DNA of 64,000 nt from Azospirillum sp. TSA2s (GTDB taxonomy: Bacteria > Pseudomonadota > Alphaproteobacteria > Azospirillales > Azospirillaceae), in contig NZ_CP039651.1 in NCBI RefSeq assembly GCF_004923315.1, forward strand, positions 1 to 64,000, in the 5' to 3' direction. The notes beneath the pieces were generated by a model that was not told the origin of the DNA, searched no databases, and worked only from the letters and a program-made list of their open reading frames with translations. A program made the position numbers and the translations under genes. Shown in pieces: positions 35,350 to 43,565 of this stretch; positions within the stretch are counted from its first letter, which is position 1, and every line of letters begins with the position of its first letter.

Positions 35350-36294
35350 ATGATGCGGCGGCTACCCTCGCTGAACGGACTGCGCGCTTTTGAGGCAACT
35401 GGCCGGCACGGCAGTTTCACCGCCGCGGCAAGAGAGCTGAACGTCACCCAAACAGCGGTAAGCCGCTTGGTCCGTCTGCTGGAGGATCGTCTTGGTTTTC
35501 CTCTGTTCCGGCGACATGCGAACGCGCTTGAGCTAACGGCGCAAGGGCAGGCACTGCTGTCCGGTCTGACCGATGCTTTCGATTCCATCGCCCGGCTCAC
35601 TGAAAGCGTTACGGCGATGCGTGGTGGCCCGGTGCTAACGGTTGGAGTCGGCCCAACCCTGGCGGTCACTTGGCTGATCCCGCGACTGGCACACTTCTAT
35701 CGCAGTCATCCCGACGTCGAAGTGCGCATGGCGACGGGTGGCGCAACTCGCCCGGTACGCGATGACTGGACCTGCACTATCCGACGCGATACCGACGCGT
35801 TACCGGGCTACAATGCAGAATGCCTATTCCCGAGCACCGTTGTGCCGGTCTGCACGCCTAAGCTCGCATCGACGCTGCGCTCGCCTGACGACTTGCGCAA
35901 CGCGACTCTCATCGTCGTGTCCCACATGCCAAACGAATGGCCACACTGGTTCGCGGCGGCGGGCTTACGCTCCCCCGTGCACCCCGCCGGTGAAGTGTCA
36001 TTCGAGAGCAATGTCATGGCGATGCAGGCAGCGCTCGACGGGGTCGGAGTCGCCATCGCTCAAATCCCTTACGTCAGCGATGCCCTGGCAGCGGGCCGCT
36101 TGGTCGCGCCATTCCCGATCGTCGCGCACACAGTCGGGGGTTGGCTTCTAGAATACCGCGCTATTCGAAAGGAAGATCCGGCACTTCTAGCTTTTCGCGG
36201 TTGGTTGCACCAGGAAGCTGATCGGGCGCGTCAAGTTGAGAACATGCTAGTCAAGCAAGGATCAATAGAACGACGAGAAGGGCCAAGCGCTTGA
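35350..36294 (+). CDS. LysR-family regulator (GcvA-like)
   Basis: About 314 residues from ATG 35350. The HTH reads LRAFEATGRHGSFTAAAREL and NVTQTAVSRLVRLLEDRLG, the GcvA/AmpR pattern. The effector domain follows (LTVGVGPTLAVTWLIPRLAH, GVAIAQIPYVSDALAAGRLV). An in-frame start at 35239 is possible but has no HTH-related sequence. It faces away from the cupin gene across about 220 bases, the classic LysR arrangement. Confidence 0.87.
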   Translation: MMRRLPSLNGLRAFEATGRHGSFTAAARELNVTQTAVSRLVRLLEDRLGFPLFRRHANALELTAQGQALLSGLTDAFDSIARLTESVTAMRGGPVLTVGVGPTLAVTWLIPRLAHFYRSHPDVEVRMATGGATRPVRDDWTCTIRRDTDALPGYNAECLFPSTVVPVCTPKLASTLRSPDDLRNATLIVVSHMPNEWPHWFAAAGLRSPVHPAGEVSFESNVMAMQAALDGVGVAIAQIPYVSDALAAGRLVAPFPIVAHTVGGWLLEYRAIRKEDPALLAFRGWLHQEADRARQVENMLVKQGSIERREGPSA

Positions 36295-36396
36295 GGTCTT
36301 CAACTTCGCTAAGATTCGCGAACATTGGAAATGACTGCCTCGGATTCGGACATCCCGGGACAGTGGCCCGGTGAGACGTACTAGAATGTCGTGAGG

Positions 36397-36548
36397 ATGA
36401 CCTTCGCCAAGAGCACCTCGTTGGAGGACCCTTCAGGCCTCTTCAACTCCAGCCTCGAAGGCAACACCAAGCGTGCCATCGATTCCATGGGGGCGACAAG
36501 ATTGATGAAAAGGTGCTGAAGGCGGTCATCGCACCGCCGTGGCACTGA
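36397..36548 (+). pseudogene. DUF1801-like remnant (frameshifted)
   Basis: The frame from ATG 36397 reads MTFAKSTSLEDPSGLFNSSL and EGNTKRAIDS. It then shifts and continues HGGDKIDEKVLKAVIAPPWH before TGA 36546-36548. LFN.SLEGNTKRAID and GDKIDEKVLKAVI are the C-terminal motifs of the DUF1801 family. The remaining bases 36549-36846, up to IS21 copy 2, hold nothing recognisable. Confidence 0.6.
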
Positions 36549-36962
36549 ACACGCCGGTGCGAGCTACCGCTGGCCCCGTCCACTCTCAGAAGAGCGCTTG
36601 AGGAGCCGGCCAGGGCCTGGTTCCTCGCGGTCGCCTCCTGCTCAACTAGAACTCCCGCCGAAGGGAGATATGGGTAGAGAGCCCCTACGGATACCTTGTT
36701 GTTGTCGCGAGTTCCGACTAATGCGCGCGGTCCTGGCGCGCGTCCACCTAGGCGATCAATCGTAGTGGCTTTGGGGAGCCTCGGATGTTCGCGGCGACAA
36801 TCGCAGGCCGAAGATCGGAATATCATAGTGCTCCAGCGGAAATGTATGTGCATCGGCCTGCAACACTGGGCCAGTTTCAGGGGTGATCGGCGTCCAATAA
36901 CCAGCCACCCCTGATCTGGCAGACTACCACCCTGGGTTTGGACGACAGGGTGGCGGACAGGG

Positions 36963-38483
36963 ATGTTGACGGTGGAGACGATCGCACGGATACGACGCGA
37001 GCACGCGAAGGGGAAAAGCATCCGGGCCATTGCCCGGTCGCTGAAGGTGTCGCGGGAGACGGTGACGAAATACCTGCGCTCGGGCGAGACGGCGCCGCGC
37101 TACGAGCGTCAGCACCAGCCGCTTCCGAAGTTGGCCGGGTTCCAGGAGGAGCTGGAACGGCTGATCACGGAGAACGAGCGGCGGCCAGCCCGCGACCGGC
37201 TCGACTACCTGGGGCTCTTCGGACGGCTGAAGGATGCCGGGTTCCAGGGCGGCTACGACACGGTGCGGCGCTACATCAAGCGCTTCAAGCAGCGCCAGCC
37301 GCCGAGTGGGCCGGTGAACGCCTACGTTCCGCTCACCTTTGCCCCGGCCGAGGCGTACCAGTTCGACTGGGCGGAAGAGTGGATCATCCTGGACGGCGTG
37401 ACGACCAAGGTGCAGGTGGCCCATGCCCGCCTGTGCCACAGCCGCATGCCGTTCGTGGCGGTCTACCCGCGCCAGACCCAGGAGATGGTGTTCGACGCCC
37501 ACGCCCGTGCCGCGGCCTTCTACGGCGGCCTGTGCGAGCGCGGCATCTACGACAACATGAAGACGGCGGTGGACGCCGTATTTGTCGGCAAAGAGCGCCG
37601 CTTCAACCGCCGCTTCGCCCAGATGTGCTCGCATTACCTGGTCGAGCCGGTGGCCTGCACCCCGGCTTCGGGCTGGGAAAAGGGCCAGGTCGAGAACCAG
37701 GTCGGCACCTTGCGCCAGCGGCTGTTCACGCCGCGGCTGCGGGCCAAGACGCTGGAAGAGGTGAACGAACGCCTGCACGACGAGGTGATCGTCTGGGCCC
37801 AACAGACGTCGCATCCAGAGGATAAGAGCCGGACGGTGTGGGAGGTGTTCCAGGCGGAGCGGCCGGCGCTGATCACCGTGAGCGATCCTTTCGACGGCTT
37901 CCACGAGGCCACGCTCAGCGTCTCGAAAACCTGCCTGATCCACTTTGACCGCAACCGCTACAGCGTGGCCGCGATCGCCGCCGGCAAGCCGGTGCAGGTC
38001 CGCGCCTACGCGACACGGATCGTGGTGTGGTTCAACGGCGCGATCGTCGCCGAGCACCCACGGGCTTTCGGGCACGGCCACACGCGGTACAATCCGCTGC
38101 ACTACCTGCCGGTTCTCGTCCGCAAGCCGGGGGCGCTGCGCAACGGGGCGCCGTTCCGGGACTGGGATTTGCCGCCAGCCCTGGCGACGGTGCGGACCCG
38201 CCTGGGCCGCGGCGACGACGCTGACCGGCAGTTCGTTGGCGTGCTCGCCGCCATCCTCACCGATGGCCTGGAGGCGGTGGAGGTCGCCTGCCGCGAGGCA
38301 CTGGCGAGCGGTACGCACAGCCGGGACGTGATCCTGAACATCCTCGCCCGGCGCCACGACGTCACACCGGCACCGGCCATGGCGGTGCCGACGGCGTTGA
38401 CGCTGTCCATCGAGCCGGCCGCCGACTGCGGGCGCTACGACCGCCTGCGCGCGGTGCGGGAGGGATGCCATGGAACGGCATGA
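36963..38483 (+). CDS. istA: IS21 transposase IstA (copy 2)
   Basis: 506 residues, same protein sequence as the frame at 26877, with the HTH, the D-D-E residues (YQFDWAEEW, YDNMKTAV, GWEKGQVENQ) and no lesion. Two intact transposase sets mean the composite transposon is potentially active. Confidence 0.93.
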   Translation: MLTVETIARIRREHAKGKSIRAIARSLKVSRETVTKYLRSGETAPRYERQHQPLPKLAGFQEELERLITENERRPARDRLDYLGLFGRLKDAGFQGGYDTVRRYIKRFKQRQPPSGPVNAYVPLTFAPAEAYQFDWAEEWIILDGVTTKVQVAHARLCHSRMPFVAVYPRQTQEMVFDAHARAAAFYGGLCERGIYDNMKTAVDAVFVGKERRFNRRFAQMCSHYLVEPVACTPASGWEKGQVENQVGTLRQRLFTPRLRAKTLEEVNERLHDEVIVWAQQTSHPEDKSRTVWEVFQAERPALITVSDPFDGFHEATLSVSKTCLIHFDRNRYSVAAIAAGKPVQVRAYATRIVVWFNGAIVAEHPRAFGHGHTRYNPLHYLPVLVRKPGALRNGAPFRDWDLPPALATVRTRLGRGDDADRQFVGVLAAILTDGLEAVEVACREALASGTHSRDVILNILARRHDVTPAPAMAVPTALTLSIEPAADCGRYDRLRAVREGCHGTA

Positions 38484-39201
38484 GCTGATGGCGCTGATGG
38501 CCGAGCTCAGCTTGGCCGGCATGCGTGCCGCCTACGACGAGGTGATGAGCGACGGGCTGAAGCGGCAGCGCACCGTCCAGCAGATCCTGGGCGATCTGCT
38601 GGCGGCGGAGCGGGCGGAGAAGCAGGCGCGCTCGATCCGTTACCAGCTCGGCGCCGCCAAGCTGCCCCTGGCCAAGACGCTGGCCGAGTTCGACTTCACC
38701 GCCAGTCCCCTCAACGAGGGGCTGGTGCGCGACCTGCACGATGGCGGCTTTCTGGAAACCCAGCGCAACGCCGTGTTCATCGGGGGAACCGGGACCGGCA
38801 AGACGCACATGTGCATCGCCATTACGGCCAACTGCGTGCGCCGCGGCGCCCGTGCCCGGTTCTTCAACGTCATCGACCTGGTGAACCGGTTGGAGGCCGA
38901 AGCCCGGACCGGGCAGGCGGGCAAGCTCGCTGACCAGTTGACCCGCGTTGATCTCGTGGTGCTGGACGAACTCGGCTACCTGCCGTTCTCACAGAGTGGC
39001 GGCCAACTGCTGTTCCACGCGCTCAGCCAGTTGTACTCGCGGACCTCGGTGTTGATCACCACCAACTTGAGCTTCGCTGAATGGCCGACGGTGTTCGCTG
39101 GCGACGCCAAGATGACCACCGCTTTGCTCGACCGGCTGACGCATCACTGCGACATCCTGGAAACCGGCAACGAGAGCTGGCGGTTCAAGAACCGCTCCTG
39201 A
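38470..39201 (+). CDS. istB: IS21 helper ATPase IstB (copy 2)
   Basis: 243 residues, same sequence as the frame at 28384, with Walker A GGTGTGKTH and Walker B VVLDELGYL intact. It overlaps istA by 14 bases. Confidence 0.93.
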   Translation: MERHELMALMAELSLAGMRAAYDEVMSDGLKRQRTVQQILGDLLAAERAEKQARSIRYQLGAAKLPLAKTLAEFDFTASPLNEGLVRDLHDGGFLETQRNAVFIGGTGTGKTHMCIAITANCVRRGARARFFNVIDLVNRLEAEARTGQAGKLADQLTRVDLVVLDELGYLPFSQSGGQLLFHALSQLYSRTSVLITTNLSFAEWPTVFAGDAKMTTALLDRLTHHCDILETGNESWRFKNRS

Positions 39202-39397
39202 TCCAAAGCCTTCCCCCCGTCCGTTGCCCAGGGGGGCCCACAGGCCCCTCCCACGCGCGCCGCTGCGTCAGCCATGAGGGCACTCCGCGGCGCGCGCGGG
39301 ACCCTCCCGTGGACTCCCTGGACAACAGGTTCTGCAACCGCAAGCGTGGCTGGAAATTGCAAGCCGATGCCGGCTGGAAATTGGAAGCCGATTGACA

Positions 39398-39405
39398 CAC
39401 GACGG
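39398..39405. repeat. 8-bp target duplication, right copy
   Basis: CACGACGG directly after the outer end of IS21 copy 2; matches 26753-26760. It marks the far boundary of the composite transposon. Confidence 0.9.
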
Positions 39406-40063
39406 GGAGTGACAGTTCGGCGGCGCGCGCCCAGAGAAAAACTTGGCGGGCGCTGCCCAGTTCGCGGAACTTGCTGAACAGCATCCGGATCGCGCCGGCA
39501 ACGCGCTCGTCAGGATCGATTTCGATCCGTCCGGCCTCGTTCCAGCAGTAGCCGGGCGGTAGCGTAAACCGCAGTTCGCCCCTACGGGCTTTTCCGTCTC
39601 GGGCTTCGATGCCGCGTTGACGCAGCAGGCTGAGTTCGTACTCCGACATTGTTCCCTTCAGGCCGAGCAGAAGGCGGTCGTTCAGCAGCCTTGGATCATA
39701 GACCCCATCTGGGTCGACGACCAACGCCCCAGCCAGAGCACAAAGGTCAATGAGGTGGTGCCAATCCCGGCCGTTGCGGGCCAGCCGCGATGCCTCGATG
39801 CAATAGACGGCACCGACGGTGCCGGCGCAGACCGCCGCCACCAGCTTCTGAAAGCCAGGACGGCATTCGAGGCCGGAACCGGAGCGGCCAAGGTCCTCAT
39901 CGATGATCATGACATCGACGAACCCAGCCGCCCGTGCGGCGTCAGCCAAGTCATACTGTCGGCGACGGCTTTCCGTGTGGTTGATCAATTGACCAGGTGT
40001 GGATTGGCGAACATAGATCGCGGCACCGCGGCCCAGATGATCAACGGTGATCTTGGTGCTCAT
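39398..40063 (-). pseudogene. Large serine recombinase, N-terminal catalytic part
   Basis: 222 codons from ATG 40063 (GGGAGGAGG just upstream). It opens with HLGRGAAIYVRQSTPGQLIN, where the Ser is the nucleophile, then IEASRLARNGRDWHHLIDL and LKGTMSEYELSLLRQRG with the catalytic arginines. It breaks at ...AELSLPVV where IS21 copy 2 begins. The gene resumes at 26752; 222 plus 475 codons (including stop) are exactly in frame. Confidence 0.92.
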
Positions 40064-40220
40064 GGGCCTCCTCCCTGTTCTCCATGTTGAGATGGGCGCC
40101 CACAGCTTCCAAGAGGAGATCCGCCAGTACCTGCACGACTTCGTCCGGAACGGCGATGTCTTGAAGCGGAACAGAGAGAGCGAGCGAGAGTTGGGACGTC
40201 GGCCGCGGTCGTCTGGTCAT
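40041..40220 (-). CDS. 59-residue protein of the recombinase element
   Basis: The frame from ATG 40220 reads MTRRPRPTSQLSLALSVPLQ, then DIAVPDEVVQVLADLLLEAV before an acidic tail. A strong GGAGGAGG lies 7 bases upstream, which argues for a real gene although the DUF5372-like frame runs across it. It overlaps the recombinase start by 23 bases. No named family; it may be a recombination directionality or regulatory factor (inference from position only). Confidence 0.6.
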   Translation of the reverse strand: MTRRPRPTSQLSLALSVPLQDIAVPDEVVQVLADLLLEAVGAHLNMENREEAHEHQDHR

Positions 40221-40503
40221 CGGCAACCTCCTCCGTGGGTGAGTTGTCCGATGCTGCGCCGTCGCCGATCGAGTCCCGCAGATCCGAGAGAACTGCCGCC
40301 AATGCGCTAAGGGCTGCGACTGTGGTCTGCGGCGGACCCAATGCCGCCATATCAAGGCAGTAGGCCGCGTCGCACATCCAGGCCGGCAATTCCCGGGCGG
40401 TATCGGGGCGTTCCTCGAGCCACAGGACGGAGTGGCCACCACGTACTGTCCGGCTCACCACCCTCAATGTCTTCCCGTACAGCGGGTGCCACGGATACTC
40501 CAC
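40060..40503 (-). CDS. DUF5372-like protein of the recombinase element
   Basis: The coding frame includes VEYPWHPLYGKTLRVVSRTV, HSVLWLEERPDTARELPAWM and TVAALSALAAVLSDLRDS, matching the DUF5372 pattern (HP.HPL.G .. LPAW). The start is unclear: GTG 40503 is listed, but the frame is open to the element edge at 40540. The stop overlaps the recombinase ATG (ATGA at 40060-40063). The tail after about residue 85 shares bases with the 59-residue frame and may not be conserved. Confidence 0.6.
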   Translation of the reverse strand: MEYPWHPLYGKTLRVVSRTVRGGHSVLWLEERPDTARELPAWMCDAAYCLDMAALGPPQTTVAALSALAAVLSDLRDSIGDGAASDNSPTEEVADDQTTAADVPTLARSLCSASRHRRSGRSRAGTGGSPLGSCGRPSQHGEQGGGP

Positions 40504-40540
40504 GCGAGCCGACTCGAAACTGTATGCTGAATGACGCTCA

Positions 40541-40696
40541 ATCCCCGCGGCGCCCGCGGAAGATGAAGAGATGGCCGCTGTGCGGGTCTTGGGCGAAGCG
40601 TTCCTGGACCAGCAACGCCAAGCTCGCCCAGCCCTTGCGCATGTCGGTGTGCCCGGTGGCCAGCCATACCCGCACGCCACTCGGCATCGGGATCAT
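40541..40696 (-). pseudogene. tnpB: IS66 TnpB, N-terminal part
   Basis: 52 codons from ATG 40696: MIPMPSGVRVWLATGHTDMR, KGWASLALLVQERFAQDPHS and GHLFIFRGRRGD. This is the conserved start of IS66 TnpB. After the last GAT the frame hits TGA in inserted DNA. The remainder is at 25295-25101. Confidence 0.92.
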
Positions 40697-41103
40697 GCCA
40701 GGGCACCGACGACGGCCGCCGCCAGAGCCGGATCGACCGGTCCTTCCAGACGCAGGCGTGCCCCGCTGGGCAGGATGACCTCGAGGACTGCCGGGCTTAT
40801 CGCAGGCCTTGCCGGTGGCGGCAACGCTCCAGGGGGCTCTCCGACCAGCGGTTCGGTTACGGTCGGCTCCGGCGTGATGGTCACTGCGACGAAGCTGGAC
40901 GGTTCGGCCACGGCGGTCCCGCTCGCCTTCATCAGCCCTCGCCAGCGGTACAGCAGACTTTCGTGCACGCCCAGCCGGCGGGCCGCTTCCGTCACCACCA
41001 CGCCGGGGCGGAATGCCTCCTCGACCATTCGGACCTTCTCCGCCAGCGTGTAATTTCGCCGCCGCTCCGTCCCCGTCAGAACCTCGACCCGCTGATAAGC
41101 CAT
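40693..41103 (-). CDS. tnpA: IS66 TnpA (HTH protein)
   Basis: 136 residues from ATG 41103 (MAYQRVEVLTGTERRRNYTL). The helix-turn-helix is EEAFRPGVVVTEAARRLGVH and ESLLYRWRGLM; the C-terminal SGARLRLEGPVDPALAAAVV is typical of IS66 OrfA. The stop overlaps the tnpB start as ATGA (40693-40696). An in-frame upstream start at 41148 is less likely because family members begin at the chosen Met. Confidence 0.88.
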   Translation of the reverse strand: MAYQRVEVLTGTERRRNYTLAEKVRMVEEAFRPGVVVTEAARRLGVHESLLYRWRGLMKASGTAVAEPSSFVAVTITPEPTVTEPLVGEPPGALPPPARPAISPAVLEVILPSGARLRLEGPVDPALAAAVVGALA

Positions 41104-41144
41104 GACGTTTGCAACTCGTTTGCGTCCGCGCGATGACGCGCTAC

Positions 41145-41458
41145 GCAAAACTCAGACGTCGGACCCTATTTTGCCAAGGCGGCACTCACCGGAGGCGTAC
41201 CCCAGTCCGCCGGATCGCGCTTCAGGTCACAATGGTGCACTGCGAGGCATTCACGCCCCGCAGCCTGCCAGCAGCCTTCATGGAGCGTAACTGCCCATTT
41301 CGCGGGGGCCACTATACGCCGCTGCCCAGCTACAAGCGTCCATCCCCGACGCCAGAACATGGCGGTATGCCTGAAAGGCTTCGAAAAGCGCCGTCTTTCT
41401 CCGGCGCGGCGACCAAACCCCGCTGCTAGGATGCTGCGCCAGAACTGGAGGACGCAAG
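41145..41458. other. Intergenic, no gene recognised
   Basis: About 310 bases between the IS66 edge and the small membrane protein gene. No frame has recognisable content. GGAGG at about 41446 belongs to the next gene. Confidence 0.4.
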
Positions 41459-41743
41459 ATGATCGCGTGGGTGCTACGGAATAAGGGTACACTGGTCGCG
41501 GCTCTGGTAGTTATCTACCATCCAATTAGTGCAATCTATTACCATATGAACCGTGAGAGATATCATGAATTTCTAAAGGCTAATGCTAGCGAATTCGCCT
41601 TTCTTGCCGATTACATCGACACACCTCTGTTCCGGTCTCTTGAAGTGGCAATCATGTGGTCTCCTACCGTAATTATCGCTTATGTGACCCTGGTCATGGG
41701 CACCTATTGGTACTTTCGCGAGCGCAACTCGGCTGGTGAGTAA
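41459..41743 (+). CDS. Small membrane protein
   Basis: 94 residues from ATG 41459 with GGAGG 9 bases upstream. Two hydrophobic segments: GTLVAALVVIYHPISAIYY near the start and SPTVIIAYVTLVMGTYWYF near the end, with a charged loop between. No family recognised. Lower GC than its neighbours. Confidence 0.6.
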   Translation: MIAWVLRNKGTLVAALVVIYHPISAIYYHMNRERYHEFLKANASEFAFLADYIDTPLFRSLEVAIMWSPTVIIAYVTLVMGTYWYFRERNSAGE

Positions 41744-41749
41744 GGCTGC

Positions 41750-41974
41750 ATGCAGACCATCTCCGATCACGATTTCCGCCCGCCCCGCCTGACAATCCAA
41801 TATGCCTTGACGGCCCTGCACCTGTGGTTCACCGACCGAATTAGCCTCGCCACCCTCCTCCTTGCTCTTCGCCATCACCCGGCCGCTGTCGCCGGCAAGG
41901 GCGGCAGTCACATCATCGATCAGCAGGCAGCCGGAGCTTACTTCGGCTCCGAACCGGCCCGGAGCAGCGAGTAA
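41750..41974 (+). CDS. Hypothetical small protein
   Basis: 74 residues beginning six bases after the small membrane protein, MQTISDHDFRPPRLTIQYAL. No clear domain. The tight spacing to the genes on both sides (six and five bases) is the main support. Confidence 0.45.
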   Translation: MQTISDHDFRPPRLTIQYALTALHLWFTDRISLATLLLALRHHPAAVAGKGGSHIIDQQAAGAYFGSEPARSSE

Positions 41975-41979
41975 CTGCC

Positions 41980-42828
41980 ATGAAAAGCCGCCTTCGCAAG
42001 GTCCTTTGCATCACCGGTGCCGTTATCCTCGCGGTGCCTGTAGCAGTGGCCGGAGTGGGCGTTGCCACCTTCACTGCCCTCCCCTTGATTGCCTCCGCGC
42101 TGCCGCTGGAGTTGTCCCGCATAATGCTGACGGACGGCACACGCCAGGTTGAGATGCAGGGCATGATCCACATCGCTTCGCCGGAGTTCTACCGCGACGT
42201 AGCCGATCTAGTCGCTCGCCGCCGGGGCGAAGGTTGGCTCGTTTTCTACGAAGGCGTCCGCGACGACGTCGGCCGCGGCAACGGTGCTTTCTCCGATGTC
42301 CTAAACAGTTTGGGAGGTGCGCCAAACCTCCTAGAGGATACTGAGGCACATCCGTACGAAACGCTCGCGCCGGCACTCGGCGAAGGACTGGTTCTCCAAG
42401 ACAACGATGCCATTGTTGGCCGGCCTGGGCCGGGTGTGCGCAACGTGGATGTGACGCTATCTGAGCTGCTCGCGGAACTCCCCCCTACCCCACCGTCCGC
42501 CCACGACCGCCAACCTGACGCGCCATTCACCTTGGCAGAAGCGCGGGAAGTATTCGACACCCTCCCCGGCTGGGTTCAGAACCGCGTGCGCGCCGCCTTC
42601 CAGATCCTGCTCTCCACCACGACATCAGGTCGATACGCACACGCGGTGCTCCCGCCGGCGATCACGACGTTGCGTGAACAGCGCGTCGCTCGCGAGATTG
42701 AGGACGCGCGCGACCGCAGTATCCTGGTGCTCTATGGTCAGCTCCACATCAATGCGATCTCATCTCACCTGATAGCCGCTGATCCGGCATGGCGGATCGT
42801 ATCGACTGCTACAGTAAAGCCGTTCTGA
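41980..42828 (+). CDS. TraB/TIKI-like (GumN-related) membrane-anchored protein
   Basis: 282 residues with an N-terminal membrane segment (LCITGAVILAVPVAVAGVGV). The body has the two GxxH motifs of the TraB/PrgY/TIKI superfamily: EMQGMIHIASPEFYRDVADL with the following FYEGV, and VLYGQLHINAISSHL near the C-terminus. Family members are proposed metalloproteases. The substrate is unknown. It appears co-transcribed with the two small genes before it. Confidence 0.6.
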   Translation: MKSRLRKVLCITGAVILAVPVAVAGVGVATFTALPLIASALPLELSRIMLTDGTRQVEMQGMIHIASPEFYRDVADLVARRRGEGWLVFYEGVRDDVGRGNGAFSDVLNSLGGAPNLLEDTEAHPYETLAPALGEGLVLQDNDAIVGRPGPGVRNVDVTLSELLAELPPTPPSAHDRQPDAPFTLAEAREVFDTLPGWVQNRVRAAFQILLSTTTSGRYAHAVLPPAITTLREQRVAREIEDARDRSILVLYGQLHINAISSHLIAADPAWRIVSTATVKPF

Positions 42829-43565
42829 TCGTCTTGCCTCATGGAGTGAGGTTGAAGCGGACAACTGACTCATTCGCCGCGGACGCGCGCAAGAGCAGCT
42901 GCGCCGTGGGCTCTCTCCTGGCCTTCAAAACCGGCTCCGCGCGAGGTCGTAGCGGCGCAGCTTAGCAAATGTGTGGCCGGGGTCGATAAACGTCGTAATT
43001 TCTACCTGACGGTGGATGCGCAGCCGGGCAATCTGCACGGCTTTGTCCTTTAGGCCAGATTGAGCGCGCCGCGCCGGGCGGGAGGTTACGCCGGCTTCTT
43101 CGCGAGGACCTTAATCGCCCCACTGGCGCCGTGCGCTGACCGGGTCACGCCCTTCCCTTCCCCTTCTTCCTTGGCCCCTACGGCAGGGTCCGGTTTCGCG
43201 CTGTACCTCCCGTGCCCGCACTGAACTGCATTCCTGTGAACCGCCAGAGCACTTTTCAAGAATACAAACGCGCAGCGCAAACCTACTAACGCGTTATGTG
43301 ACCCGCCAGAGCACCTGTAGTGGCATCGCTCATTGCTCGATGCCTGTTTGAGCTTCCACGGATGCGGCTGGACGCCAATGTCCGCTGCCCTTGGTGTTTA
43401 CCCGACGTCGGGTAAAACGAATCCCGCAGGGTAAACGTGATCGTGACCGTTTTGCCGCACTTCGCTTGTACGCGTGACGCATAAGCGGCACGCTGTTGAC
43501 GCACATCCCGCCACCTGCGATGCTCCGACCAGACCACCACCCTATGAGAAGAATGAGGCCGCGTG
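42829..43565. other. Intergenic upstream of parA
   Basis: About 735 bases without a convincing gene. It contains the first 20-bp palindrome (43397-43416) 150 bases before parA, and the phrase CCGCCAGAGCAC twice (about 43240 and 43302). This is a plausible site for parA promoter and autoregulation, and possibly for origin functions, but I see no iteron array. Confidence 0.4.
43397..43416. repeat. par-locus palindrome 1
   Basis: TTTACCCGACGTCGGGTAAA, perfect 20-bp inverted repeat, 150 bases before parA. Confidence 0.9.

Larger units (their letters stand above)
26761..39397 (+). mobile_element. IS21-flanked composite transposon carrying RND efflux genes
   Basis: Two IS21 copies in the same orientation, offset by 10086 bases and apparently identical over their 2551 bases, enclose 7.5 kb. 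The outer ends carry the 8-bp duplication CACGACGG. The cargo is a LysR gene cut by copy 1, a VOC remnant, RND pump and adaptor genes, a cupin gene, an intact LysR gene and a DUF1801 remnant. Cargo codon use is somewhat less GC-rich than the host genes, which fits acquisition from another source. Confidence 0.92.
36847..39397 (+). mobile_element. IS21-family element, copy 2
   Basis: Same 2551 bases as copy 1, 10086 bases further on, with the same orientation and ends. Its outer end abuts the right copy of the 8-bp duplication. Confidence 0.9.
25296..40543 (-). mobile_element. Serine-recombinase element inserted in IS66 tnpB
   Basis: The insertion lies between two copies of ATC (25293-25295 and 40541-40543; GAT on the coding strand), the only bases shared by both junctions. 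Without the later IS21 composite transposon and its 8-bp duplication, its length is about 2.6 kb. It encodes, on the minus strand, a DUF5372-like protein, a 59-residue protein and a large serine recombinase. A 2-3 base common core is what large serine recombinases leave after site-specific insertion. Confidence 0.8.
23354..41144 (-). mobile_element. IS66-family element, split by a nested insertion
   Basis: tnpA (41103-40693), tnpB in two pieces (40696-40541 and 25295-25101) and tnpC (25021-23378) are in IS66 order on the minus strand. Possible ends are GTACGCATCCGGTGAG at 23354 and, read inward on the minus strand, GTAGCGCGTCATCG from 41144; their match is only partial, so the outer limits are approximate. 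Removing 25296-40543 restores an uninterrupted 115-residue tnpB. Confidence 0.8.

Noticed and set aside
36443..37030. Minus-strand frame before IS21 copy 2 with the same first 60 codons as the recombinase frame at 26944
   Set aside because: The shared part is only the IS21 left end read backwards; it is not part of the recombinase.
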